Assembly: GCA_036852015.1 (NCBI GenBank)
Contig: JAANDG010000171.1
Coordinates: 189,835-253,834, forward strand
DNA: 64,000 bases
Source of the DNA: Pelodera strongyloides
Lineage: Eukaryota; Nematoda; Chromadorea; Rhabditida; Rhabditidae
Direction: 5' to 3'
Every line of letters begins with the position of its first letter. The first letter of the stretch is position 1. The translations under genes were made by a program, and so were the position numbers. The notes under the pieces are model-generated. The model made no database searches. It had not been told where the DNA came from and saw only the letters and a list, made by a program, of their open reading frames with translations. This document shows, in pieces, positions 13,012 to 23,173 of this stretch.

Positions 13012-16000
13012 CACCAAAAAGGTTACCTTTCGCACGTTGACTCCATAATCGGTCTTTCCGTTAGCGTGCTGGGCGCGCAGTTCGGTGACAGTATGAATGG
13101 CCGAGAGACCGGCATTCTCAGCAAGGGTATACGGAACCTAAAACACGACTATTTTTTATTTACGATCAAACAAACTAATGGGCAGACTTGGTAGGCCTTT
13201 TTTCTAATAATCAGTTCTACAGAATACGCTACAGAAACGTATAATAATGGTTCAGGTAAACATTGAGTTCATATTCTATGAAGTTATCTTCTTTCAACTG
13301 ACGAGATCCAGGGCATCGGCGAATCCCCTCCAGCAGTACTGCTCGGCTCCGGCCTGTTGTTGAGCAAGTTGACGAAGACGGACGGCCACTTCCATCTCGG
13401 GCGCACCACCACCTAAACAAGTCATTCAATTATAAAGGTTTATTGATAAAAACGAGAAGTACAAAATAACAAGGTAAGCGAGAAAATAAGAACCAGGTCC
13501 CACAGAGTAAAGGGTTGAGTCCTTTACTTACGACTGCAGAATGATGCGAGCACATTTGGGTGAGGTGAAACGTGAAACCAAGCAAATTCAAGTCTAAATC
13601 CTTAGCGATTGTAAAAGCGAAATACCGACCGGTTTTGGAAACGCATCGTGGTTCATACGTTCATACGATTTATGCTAATTTAATATGCTCATTTGCATAT
13701 GCATAAGCTTCATAAGAATGTTGGTGCACCCTACGCGTTTCAAAAACCGGCCAATATTTCGCATTAAACATAAAGGTAAGCACTGTACCTGGCAGAAGTG
13801 CCTTCTTCTTGATGAGGCACCTAATCACACAGAGTGCGTCATGGAGAGAGCGGTCCGCCTCCTCCAACACCAGTTTGTTGGATCCCCTGAGGAGGATAGA
13901 GACCGCCTGACCGGGGTTTTGCACTCCAGTCACCTTAAATTAATAATCGTCATAATATAGCATAAAATAGTAACAAAATAAAAACATTCCTAGAGTCACG
14001 CGAACCATATAAAGACTACACCGTTAGAAGAACACAGTCACAGTCCACGTAAAAAAATGTATCCACATGTTTCTGGGAGAATGATTCACTAGTATGAAAA
14101 ATTTCGCTTTTGTTCTTTTTCAGAATACAGTATTCAATATAAAACGCATCGAATTCACAACAACGACTGCCGTTCACGTTCTCCACGAGCCAACGACAGC
14201 AAGTTTAAAATCCAAAACAATCTGCATGAGTCCAAACGTAAAGCCGCAAGGACCTCTAGTAACATATCTTGTCTTTTACCTTGATCACCTTTCCGTCTCC
14301 TCCGGTCGAGATTTCCTCCACTAGGTCGGCAGTTCCAAGAGATTCGGCAACAAAATGGTCCACCGACGCCACTGGACGGCATCCAAGTAGCTGGAAGAAG
14401 AAATAAAGGTATCACAATTACAGATATGAAAAAAAAAATCAAACAAAATTTCCATTGAGAGCCGCAATAAAAAATTAGTTAAAACTAAAAAATTCTTTAT
14501 TTTAGATAGGTACACTAGTTTCTCAGTAGCAAGCTACCACCGCATTAGAAGCTTGAATGTGTCTAGCCTGTGCGCATTTCTCCAACTCCCTCTTTCCTAT
14601 TATTCCATTGGTTTAGATTTCTTGTGCTCACTTATTTTGTAAATAAAGCCATTATTATTTGGGGACAGCGTTCAACGAAATCACAATCTGTAAAGGATAC
14701 CTTGGAATAGAATTCAATGTCTTCGCGCTCGATGTCCTTGACGACCATAATCTTCATTTTAGCCAGGAAATGCAACGACATCTCGGAAACGGCATCTCTA
14801 CAAAGGGAAATTGAATGAATACGGACATAAACTTAGCCCGTGTTTACATTTCGTCGCGTGCCAACGAGCACAGGAAACTCAAAGGCACGTATCCTGAAGA
14901 GTCAAGGTTCAAGTGAATAGCAGGTCACCTTCCTAGACAACCTAGACTCCGTTGTTCTTTTTAATTTATGTTTTTTTACCGTTTGCTGTTTTACCTATTT
15001 ACTTACTTGATTATTATAACAGATTTACATACACGAAAATTAAAAAGCAACTAGCCCGCCAGAATAATATAAAAACAGAAAGTGAATCCCCAACACCCTT
15101 TACCTGAGAATGCTCTTCTGTATGAGCAGGACATTGCATCCGGCCTTCTTGATCTGCTTACACAGGTCGAGTAGATAGGTTCTCTCCTCCTTGAGGGCAC
15201 GGTCCATCTGAGCGTAGTCGGAGATGATCACTTGGTTTTCCATCTGAAATATACTGGTAATCAGCCCACACTTCACACTACACAACACAGACAACATTTC
15301 ACAAAGACCAGTTAAAGCGAAATACCGGCAGGTTTTTCAGTTCGTAGTCTACAATACTGCCACTACGCTATGGCGGTAGTTTCGGATTGCACAGGAGGCT
15401 GATAACAGACGAGTGCTATTAAGACGGCAAATCCTATGATAATTTGAAAATGTCCAGTGGCTGCAAAGGGGCACACTAGACACCCTTCAAATTTTCCCAA
15501 TAAAAACTGAACATATTTTTTTTCTCTACTTTCTACTTATTTGTTTGTTTTCTTGTATTGTTTTCATTAAAAAAAGTTGTTGAACTACCTTTGACGAAAA
15601 TCCCAAACCGGGTGGTGGTATTTCGCTTTAACTATAAACAACTATGCGACTATGTGTGGGGGGGAGAAACTCCAGAAACTCAACAAACATTCAGAAACTC
15701 CAGAAAATCAAAACAAACATCAGTCTTGGGTGCGCTGAGCTGGAACTGGATCAGTCCAATCTTGGCCTTCTCAACCCTGGTTGGGCCTCCTCTTCCCATG
15801 GTCTTTTGATCAATCAGGGCACCTTCAATGAGTTCAGACTCCTCGACCGTGTCACCGAGCTTCTTCACGATCTTGATCATCTGGAAAAAATGACGTTGCG
15901 AAATTTTATAAAAAAATGACGTTGCGAAATTGAATAATTCCGATTACAATGTGGAAGCAAACGACACTGTAACACACAACCCACATAAAGAACATAGTAT

Positions 16001-18581
16001 AGTCAACTAGACAATAAAAGAAAAACAGCTCAACTATGCCATCCCAAATTTCAGCTTATTCCAAAATGTGAGCTCTCCCGCTCTCCGTGCGAATTGGTGC
16101 GTAATATTACGCATTCGCATAACCACCTATTGAGTTGGTCAGACCAATCGCTAAAGCAAATCAGCTAATTTGTATATTTGACTACAAACTACAACGTATC
16201 ATTACTAAATTCCAAACAGCTGTCCTTATTACGTGCTGCTGTCCAAAAATGCCCAAACTCACATTCAGATTGACATTGTCATCTCTTGCCGGATCTATGA
16301 TCTTCTTGACCGCATTCACAGCCATTGGGGCGAGCAACCACGAATGTTGAGAAACAACCTTAAAGACGATGTTACTTTACAAATAAGCAAATCTTCCAAG
16401 GTCATAGTATTTACTACTGAGCAAGGAACCTTCCGTATTGTTGTTGCCCAGTATTTCGCTTTACATTTTTTATGTATTTGTTGTTCACGCTGTATTATTT
16501 CGCTTTTGCTCTTTTCAGAATTAAGTATTCAATAATAATAACTGAGGACTGAGTACGCGAGTAAATTTTCCTATTCGACAACTCGAATTCAATATCAATC
16601 TTCACAACGCTTTCTTTCAAAGGTTTAAATCTATAATCTATTAAAGCATAAGGGTAACAAACCGTCGTCACAAATCAGAGACGTTGAATAATCGGTTGAA
16701 ACTGGGAATACACATAAATACCCACCTTGCTGTTTAGTGATGTTGTAGCCATCTTAATCAATAGTTCGTCATCATTCAGGTCGACGGGACTGCTCATGTC
16801 CTCGAGAATCTTTTCTGCTTGAAGAGCGGCACGTTGGAAGGACTCGCTGATGGTGGTAGGGTGGATTCCTAGAATACAATGATTTACACAGAAATTATGA
16901 CACGAATGAAACCTACTACCTACTGTTGATACTTCCCGAAAATTCAACGTACGCATGGGTTTGTGTCAAAAACTCTAGTTAAATTTAGAATAGAAACTGG
17001 CTTCTGGCTTCCAGAACACCCGCACTCCGGGACAACAATGGTTAGGTTAAGATGTTTGAATCCATGATCAATTTGAATCAACATCCGTATCTATATCCAT
17101 CAACGCGTACATAAATAACACGCATATAAGGAAATGAGGATTAACTCTATCGAGAGCATCGTCCCTTTCCCGTCCCCGTCTAATTATGTTGCCTATCAAA
17201 TACCGACGCGTATTCCTATGTAATATCTTTAAACAAGCATTTTTAACTAGTAAAATAGTGAACTAAACTAACCCTTAGCGAGCAAGTTCTGTGCTGCATC
17301 GAGAAGAGCGCCGGCAATCACTACAACAGTCGTGGTTCCGTCTCCAGCTTCAATATCCTGAGCCTTCGACAACTCGACCAACTGAAAGGAACAATTATCA
17401 ATTATCAGGGTGATAGCCTAATTGCCGCCTGGGAAGCCCACCAAAGAATTACCTAGCTAGTTGCATATAAAACACTGTCGGGTTGGCTATTACAGGTATC
17501 AGCCCCACCTCAAGCAGAAGGTATGGCATAACAAAAATCTCACTAAACCTAAGCAAATATTGATGCATATTGATTGATCATATTGATATCATATGATATG
17601 ATATGATATGATATCATATCATATTGATAATATTGATGCACACATTTTGTGTCAATAAATATTTAATATTTAAAGTTACCGGTGATTTTCATTATGTCAA
17701 TAGTTAATAATTACATGCTAATTAGCAAATATAGAAAAAAATCAAGCGCGAGGTACAAAAGAATGACGCTCCATACATCATCTTTTACACAATGAGCGCT
17801 TAATGTCGAGCAATTTGTCATCTGGAACTCGCCGCCTACTGCTCAGGAACTCAGCGGAACATGTCATAAGCAAACATTGAATCTGTAGCTCTTGAAGCGT
17901 AAAAGAAATTAAATTAATGTCACTCACCATTTTAGCTGTTGGGTGGATGACAGACATCTGATTGAGAATAGTGGCGCCGTCGTTAGTAATGGTGACATCT
18001 CCATTGCCGGACTGAATCATTTTGTCCATTCCACGAGGACCCAGGGATGTGCGCACTGCATCAGCCACTGCCTGAACAAATCAAATCAATAAGGATACAC
18101 GAACAAATATTCTGAATTCTGAATGTGCAGGTTTAAAGAGGGGTCCGCTTTACTTCGGGGAACACTGAATAAAGCATTCATATATAAACGCACATGGAAC
18201 AGTGCGCCCATATATTATACATGTGTCTCAGCATAAAACACATGAATGCAGCTGCTCAATACGCAGTTCACAAATCACCTGACAAACGGCTTTGTGCTAC
18301 AACGCTTTCAAAACGAAAATAAAAGTTCACCTTTGCGGCAACGATGTTGCTGTTTCTCACTGATGCGGGCTTATCCTTGTCCTAAACAAACAAGGTTGGC
18401 TGAGACGAATACAAAATGGTTTGGAGGTCACCTATGAGAAATGATCCTTTGTAGCTCATATATAGGCACTATATTTGCATAGAACATGCCAGAAGTGGAT
18501 TACCTGGAAACTGCGCTCAGCTCCAGAAGCCGAGGCCCTCTTCATTCCAGGGACAGACATAGACGCTGCCTTTGCTGCCAT
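11787..18581 (-). CDS. CCT4: T-complex protein 1 subunit delta (CCT4)
   Basis: Subunit of the cytosolic TRiC/CCT chaperonin, which folds actin, tubulin and WD-repeat proteins by ATP hydrolysis. Exons in transcript order: 18581-18504, 18381-18331, 18071-17928, 17381-17273, 16868-16726, 16358-16263, 15880-15719, 15243-15104, 14797-14701, 14390-14280, 13933-13789, 13412-13303, 13137-13027, 12720-12607, 11804-11787. The sum is 1629 nt, 542 aa, the usual length. Group II chaperonin motifs are present: [11 protein letters not shown] (51-61), NDGAT (73-77), GDGTTTVVV (104-112) and GGGAPE (426-431). Subunit identity rests on delta-type stretches such as [20 protein letters not shown] and [17 protein letters not shown]. 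The last exon is only 18 nt (VMAVR, stop). Introns hold three palindromic elements and an AT microsatellite. The start is fixed by an adjacent 3' splice site. Confidence 0.97.
11840..12009. mobile_element. Palindromic TTAA element (copy 3)
   Basis: TTAAAGAAAAATACCGGCC at the left, CCGGTATTTCGCTTTAA at the right, with AAACACATC / AATGCGTTTC inside. It lies in the last CCT4 intron, 35 bp from the 18-nt terminal exon. Confidence 0.8.
12938..13006. repeat. (AT)n microsatellite in a CCT4 intron
   Basis: About 69 bp of uninterrupted AT dinucleotide just inside the intron that follows CCT4 exon 13. Copies of the exon/intron boundary flank it on both sides (12897-12919 and 13017-13039). Confidence 0.95.
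13613..13767. mobile_element. Palindromic TTAA element (copy 4)
   Basis: AAAAGCGAAATACCGACCGG at the left, CCGGCCAATATTTCGCATTAA at the right; both ends have diverged from the family consensus. It lies in a CCT4 intron and ends 21 bp from exon 11, on the 5' splice-site side of that intron on the transcribed strand. Confidence 0.7.
15312..15631. mobile_element. Palindromic TTAA element, long variant (copy 5)
   Basis: TTAAAGCGAAATACCGGCAGG at the left and GGTGGTATTTCGCTTTAA at the right enclose about 280 bp unrelated to the other copies. Only the outer 15-18 bp fit the family, so it may be a different internal-deletion derivative or two element ends around unrelated DNA. It lies in a CCT4 intron. 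Confidence 0.55.
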
Positions 18582-18587
18582 TATTAC

Positions 18588-18589
18588 CT
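18588..18589 (-). promoter_or_regulatory. Probable trans-splice acceptor of CCT4
   Basis: On the minus strand GTTGTCAG precedes GTAATAATGG, so the AG ends 6 nt before the ATG. The same CAGGTAATAATGG string occurs at the start of PPWD1. No upstream coding exon is expected, because the family N-terminus is complete. Confidence 0.55.
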
Positions 18590-20864
18590 GACAACGACGT
18601 AAATTAAAAACTTCAATAGGTGAAATTTTTTACATTGCTCAAAGCTAGCGACGGAATAGAAAAGCAAGCTCCACGCCTAACATCAGTTGTACACTAAACT
18701 GTGAAGTACATTAGTAATACTATCAATGCAACTATTATGAATTAACAATGTATAACATAATGAACGACATAACAACAACGCTTCTATTTATTTGAAGACA
18801 ATTTTGCTCGCCAAGGAAGATTCGATCCCCTCGACAGTGGGGAGGCGGGACAACACATACTGCGCGTTTGCCACATAATTGGTGAATTTCACTACCGGTA
18901 GTGAAATTTTTTAACACTACTTTTTTTTTAGTTTTTTTTTTCTACAAAACTTGACGATCAGGGATAAATCTTAATTTTGGAATAGTACACGTCGGGGCTT
19001 TTTGTAAACAATGGGCACATATCGGAGTTTCCACTTTCCTGTGTATTCATGTACATACAACATATGGGAATGCCCACTATGGTCCAACATACGCTTCTAA
19101 AACCGGCCGTTATATTGCTTTAAGATATAATATAAGAAGGTTATAGGTTGTAACCAGTAAGAACACTGTGACCTCTCAAGCTCAAGATCGACACAATTAT
19201 GTAACTAAATGTATTTGATCATAAAAGAGCATTCCTTTGTTCGATTCCTTTCCTTTGATCGAAAGAACATGGATAATAATCACCAAAAACACGCGTAACA
19301 AAGCACCACAACCAGCCTATCCCCTAGAATTTAAAGCTTCACGCAGTGTCGCAATTTGTCGTATTGCAGTCACTACAAATTCAACTATTTTATTTGAATT
19401 TTATTAAATACAAGAACGTTTATAAAACAATATGCAGCTATTAAAAATACATAGAACAGAGAACTCAGGGAGAGAAATCAATGAGAATGGGTTTTGGTAA
19501 ATTACCGTCGCCGGGGCATATATGCAATTGCCAGGGGTACTTGGAGCATAAACAGCCTGCAGTGTTGCACCCGACGTGTTGTTTATCACTGCAGGGTGTT
19601 TATTATCAACCGCTATACGGTCAATTATAAACTACGGTACATTAGTAAAACTCATACGCAGTGATTTCTCTCCCTGAGTTCGTTTTGCTGTACTTTGGTG
19701 CTCGAACCGTATTTTTCTTCACATCTTTGAATATTTAATGAAAAGCGAATAAAAATGACGAATTTGTAGTGACTTCGATCCTTTAAAGGAGGAGACTCAC
19801 GTGAAATTAGGTGCTCAATCACTTTCCTTTTATCGAAAGAACATGGTAAATAATCCCCAATAACATGCATAACAAACCATGGAAATTCACGTCAAAGGAA
19901 ACATTTAATTTAAAGAACGGATGTTACCGTATGATTTTAACACCATCCGTAAAAAAATCTGCCGGCAACTTGCATAACAGCAAAAGTCACCTGTCTTCCT
20001 TTTGCACTACAAAGTACACAGGAGGATCGGGATTCAGGCTCATTATTTTCGGCAGGATATTCGCCAAGGTCAGCCCGGGTACCTAGATGTAGGCTGGTTT
20101 TGGCTGTGTATCAGTATCCATCAGTGGCCCCCCAGAAAATGCCGGAACCCACTTACGCAGAAAGACAGTGAAAACAACGAGTTTGCAGTGGTGAGAAAGC
20201 TTGTAGAATTTTATCAGTCCGTTATTTATATAACTGAACTATATTAAAGTTATATTTTCTAAAGGTTAGGTAAGTTTTCGTAAATACTCCAAAAAATCAT
20301 ATACGAGATTGCCACATAGATTTCGCCATTCGGATTATCGCGTACTCTTTCTCTAAAACGAAATTTCGGCGGTCATTGGAAAATTCCGGCTTTTATTTAA
20401 CCTACCGTATCTCACAATTGTTTCACAGGCAACTCGCTGCTGGAATAGCTTCATATTCCGAAAAAAATTTCTCGTCGAAAAATTTCTCTTTTGATAAAAA
20501 GTGTCTTTTTTCTTTGTGTTTTCATATATTTATTGTCTTCCATCTTTTCTGACCTTTCTCCTTGTTGCAGAGTAGATAATACACTTGAAAAATCCTGGTG
20601 GTCGCAGTCACTAATCGCTTCTTTCCAGAGCAAATGTGTTTACAAAAAATTGATATTCCAGCTCCTGCCTAGATGTTGTACACATAAGGCTGTGGAACGA
20701 GCTGTTTGCGCTCCTTGATGAAATTAAATACCTGTTCCTTAGCTTTTGAAGGGTTATAACATCGCTGTGGTCAAAATACTTATCACGATCACATTTCTGA
20801 CATGCCCCTCTTACCTTCACTAATAATGTGCTTTATTTTTGATCTCTCTATAGTGTTTTGTTGC
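18590..20864. other. Divergent intergenic region between CCT4 and MRTO4
   Basis: No gene supported. It must contain the promoters of both flanking genes. 18945-19044 holds a diverged copy of the TTTCCACTTTCCTGTGT repeat, and 19094-19123 a half copy of the palindromic element end (ACCGGCCGTTATATTGCTTTAA). A segment with TCGAAAGAACATGG occurs at about 19259 and again at 19835. A GGGAGAGAAATCA stretch at about 19468 has its inverse at about 19660, so an old rearranged repeat is present. Confidence 0.5.
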
Positions 20865-20866
20865 AG
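20865..20866 (+). promoter_or_regulatory. Probable trans-splice acceptor of MRTO4
   Basis: GTTTTGTTGCAG is followed by a single A and the ATG at 20868, leaving almost no room for a 5' UTR unless a leader is added. Confidence 0.6.
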
Positions 20867-20867
20867 A

Positions 20868-22614
20868 ATGCCGAGAGCAAAGAGGGAGAAGGTTATTTCT
20901 CTTACTAAGGTTAAGAAGAAGACTCGTGAGACCAAGAAGACTTTGCTTGACGAGGTTTGTGGTCGCTTTTCCGTATTTTGCTTTGACCTTCCATGTTTTT
21001 GTTTAAAAGCTAACGAAGGCTGTTGTCAATATGTCTTATTATCGTGTATTAATTTAGGTTCGATCTTGCGCCCAAGAGTATAAAAATGCCTTTGTGTTCA
21101 GTATTGAGAACATGCGATCCAGTGGATTTTTGCAGGTCCGTTTTGATCACATTTCACGTTGATTATCGTATGTTATTGGCGGAACGCTAGCTTTATTTTC
21201 TACCTCCGCAGATGGGATATTTTCTATATCCTGCCGTTTTGTCGTAGTGGGCGAATTTTTGGTTGTTTCCATGCCCCTATGCGTTTGTTCTATATTAGGC
21301 GTCTCACTTTTACTGAAAATTACCATTATGGTAAACGCAAAAGTGGTTTAGGTGCGTCAACATTTCAAAACCAACTCCCGATTTTTCTTCGGCAAGAATA
21401 ATGTAATGGCCGTGGCACTCGGACGAGATCAAGACAGCGAAATCTCCAGCAATTTACACAAGATCAGCATGGCTCTGAAGGTTTGTCCATCTATATTTTA
21501 GTACCCATAATCATTATACAGTGAATACATTATTATTAATTATGCTGATTTTATGTGCTTTATTCACTAGTTGTGTGTTGTGGCTAATCTTTCTTGCGAA
21601 CTGGGTAACCCATTCCCTATTTAGGGTCAGCGTGGTTTGATGTTCACAAATGTCAGCCCGGCGGAAGTGAAAAAGTACTTCGAAGAGTTCAGTATGTCGG
21701 ATTTTGCACGAGCCGGAGATTTGGCAACGGAGACTATTGATTTGGAAGAAGGTAACAAACTATAGTTTTTGTTTTGAACAAAAATTAAGAAAAAAGAACA
21801 ATGCTACTTTTGATCTCTCCATAGCTTTCACTTTTACGTTTTTAATATTCGAGTGGAACAGTGCTCCATTCTTTATTTATTTCTTAATAGTTAATACTTG
21901 GTTCGTTCAATGGATTTTACTTTATGGTATTTTTGTTCAGGCCCCCTACCCCAGTTCCCCTTTTCGATTGAACCACAACTGAGAAAGTTGGGAATGCCAA
22001 CCAAACTAGACAAGGGAGAGGTAGTTTTTATTACTGTATAATTGATAATTTTGATCATACATGTACATGTGGTGTGTGATTAATAATTCGTTATAGATCT
22101 AGCCTCACTTTTTTTTACTATTGAATATGTTTGCATATGTTCTCAAATTGTGAATTATTAGGGTTTTGTTACTTTGATCTTTATATATATATATCGCGTT
22201 GCAGGTGCAATTATATCAGCCATTCCACGTATGTACAGAAGGCCAAGCTATTAATGTGGAACAAGCCAAGATTCTGAAATTATTGAAGGTCTGTTTATGT
22301 TTATTTTATAATGCACCAATAATGTGTACATCGCCTGTGGAAAAAAAGGAAACAGCGATCATATAAAACCTAAACAACTGACCATATTTATAATAAGATT
22401 AGCATCGCAAGTGACGGCTGACGAATTTCAGTAGTTGATATGTATTGAACAATCGTTCATCAAGATTGTTTTTGTTTCATGTTAGAGAATATGTCCTTTT
22501 AATTCTGACGCAAACTTTTTGTAGGTCCACATGAGCACATTCCGTGTCGTTCTTTTGCGACAATGGAATCGTGAAAGTGGAAAGGTTACCGATCTAGCCG
22601 AAGCCGACGATTGA
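20868..22614 (+). CDS. MRTO4: mRNA turnover protein 4 homolog (ribosome assembly factor)
   Basis: Nucleolar relative of ribosomal stalk protein P0. In yeast and human, Mrt4/MRTO4 occupies the P0 site on pre-60S particles until it is exchanged for P0. Exons: 20868-20954, 21058-21135, 21352-21480, 21625-21751, 21941-22020, 22205-22288, 22525-22614; 675 nt, 224 aa, against about 240 in human. The basic N-terminus MPRAKREKVISLTKVKKK (1-18) matches the family opening. RFFFGKNNVMAVALG (about 65-79) is the L10/P0-like core. GQRGLMFTNVSP follows, and FHVCTEG with a final VVLLRQWN segment gives the family C-terminal pattern. The P0 acidic C-terminal tail is absent, as expected. The stop is followed by an inverted-repeat element in the 3' UTR, and the only AATAAA hexamers lie against the next gene's splice acceptor. 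Confidence 0.95.
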
Positions 22615-22658
22615 ATATGATTTCTATCGATATTCGCTGAATAATTGTTTTCTTACTC

Positions 22659-22832
22659 CAGGCTATAAATCTATGCGTAAAATTACGCATCAACCATCTC
22701 CGGTTTGGCTTTGACCATCTCCGGAGGCAAATACAAATATATAGATTTGGGTGAAACGTATCAGTGGTAATTTACGTTTCGACTCTCAACTAAGCGACCA
22801 TCTCCGAAATTACGCATGGAAATTATAGCCTG
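22659..22832. mobile_element. Short inverted-repeat element after MRTO4
   Basis: CAGGCTATAAATCTATGCGTAA at the left faces TTACGCATGGAAATTATAGCC TG at the right. ACCATCTCCG occurs three times inside. It is non-coding, lies in the presumed MRTO4 3' UTR, and is unrelated to the TTAA family. Confidence 0.6.
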
Positions 22833-23150
22833 TTTACTCTCACTTTTTGTTGAAATTTGTTATCGAGTTAGCTTAGCTCCCCTTTTCTCTATGCTCACTT
22901 CCAGTTCACCTGTTCACCATCTTTGTTAATTTTGTTTCCAATTTGTTGATTTGATCATTAGACCATTCGACCAATGTATTTTCTTCTTCTTTTTTTGTTA
23001 TAGAAGGAACCAGTCCCCTCTCGGCGTTCCTCTCTTAGGGTTGCGTCTGACGCTGTCAGGCGATGTATCTTCTGATTGTTATTGTTTTTCTTTGTTTCAT
23101 CGTTGTCGCTCGCCGTATAACTTGTTGTTATGTTTTGTTGCTGAAAATAC

Positions 23151-23161
23151 AATAAAATAAA
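23151..23161 (+). terminator. Tandem polyadenylation signals, MRTO4 3' end
   Basis: Two overlapping AATAAA hexamers (23151 and 23156) are the only ones I find between the MRTO4 stop and PPWD1. They end 6 nt before the AG of the PPWD1 splice acceptor. Confidence 0.6.
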
Positions 23162-23165
23162 TTTC

Positions 23166-23167
23166 AG
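23166..23167 (+). promoter_or_regulatory. Probable trans-splice acceptor of PPWD1
   Basis: AAATTTCAG followed by GTAATAATGG places the AG 6 nt before the ATG at 23174. Together with the abutting AATAAA signals this resembles an intercistronic junction. Confidence 0.6.
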
Positions 23168-23173
23168 GTAATA

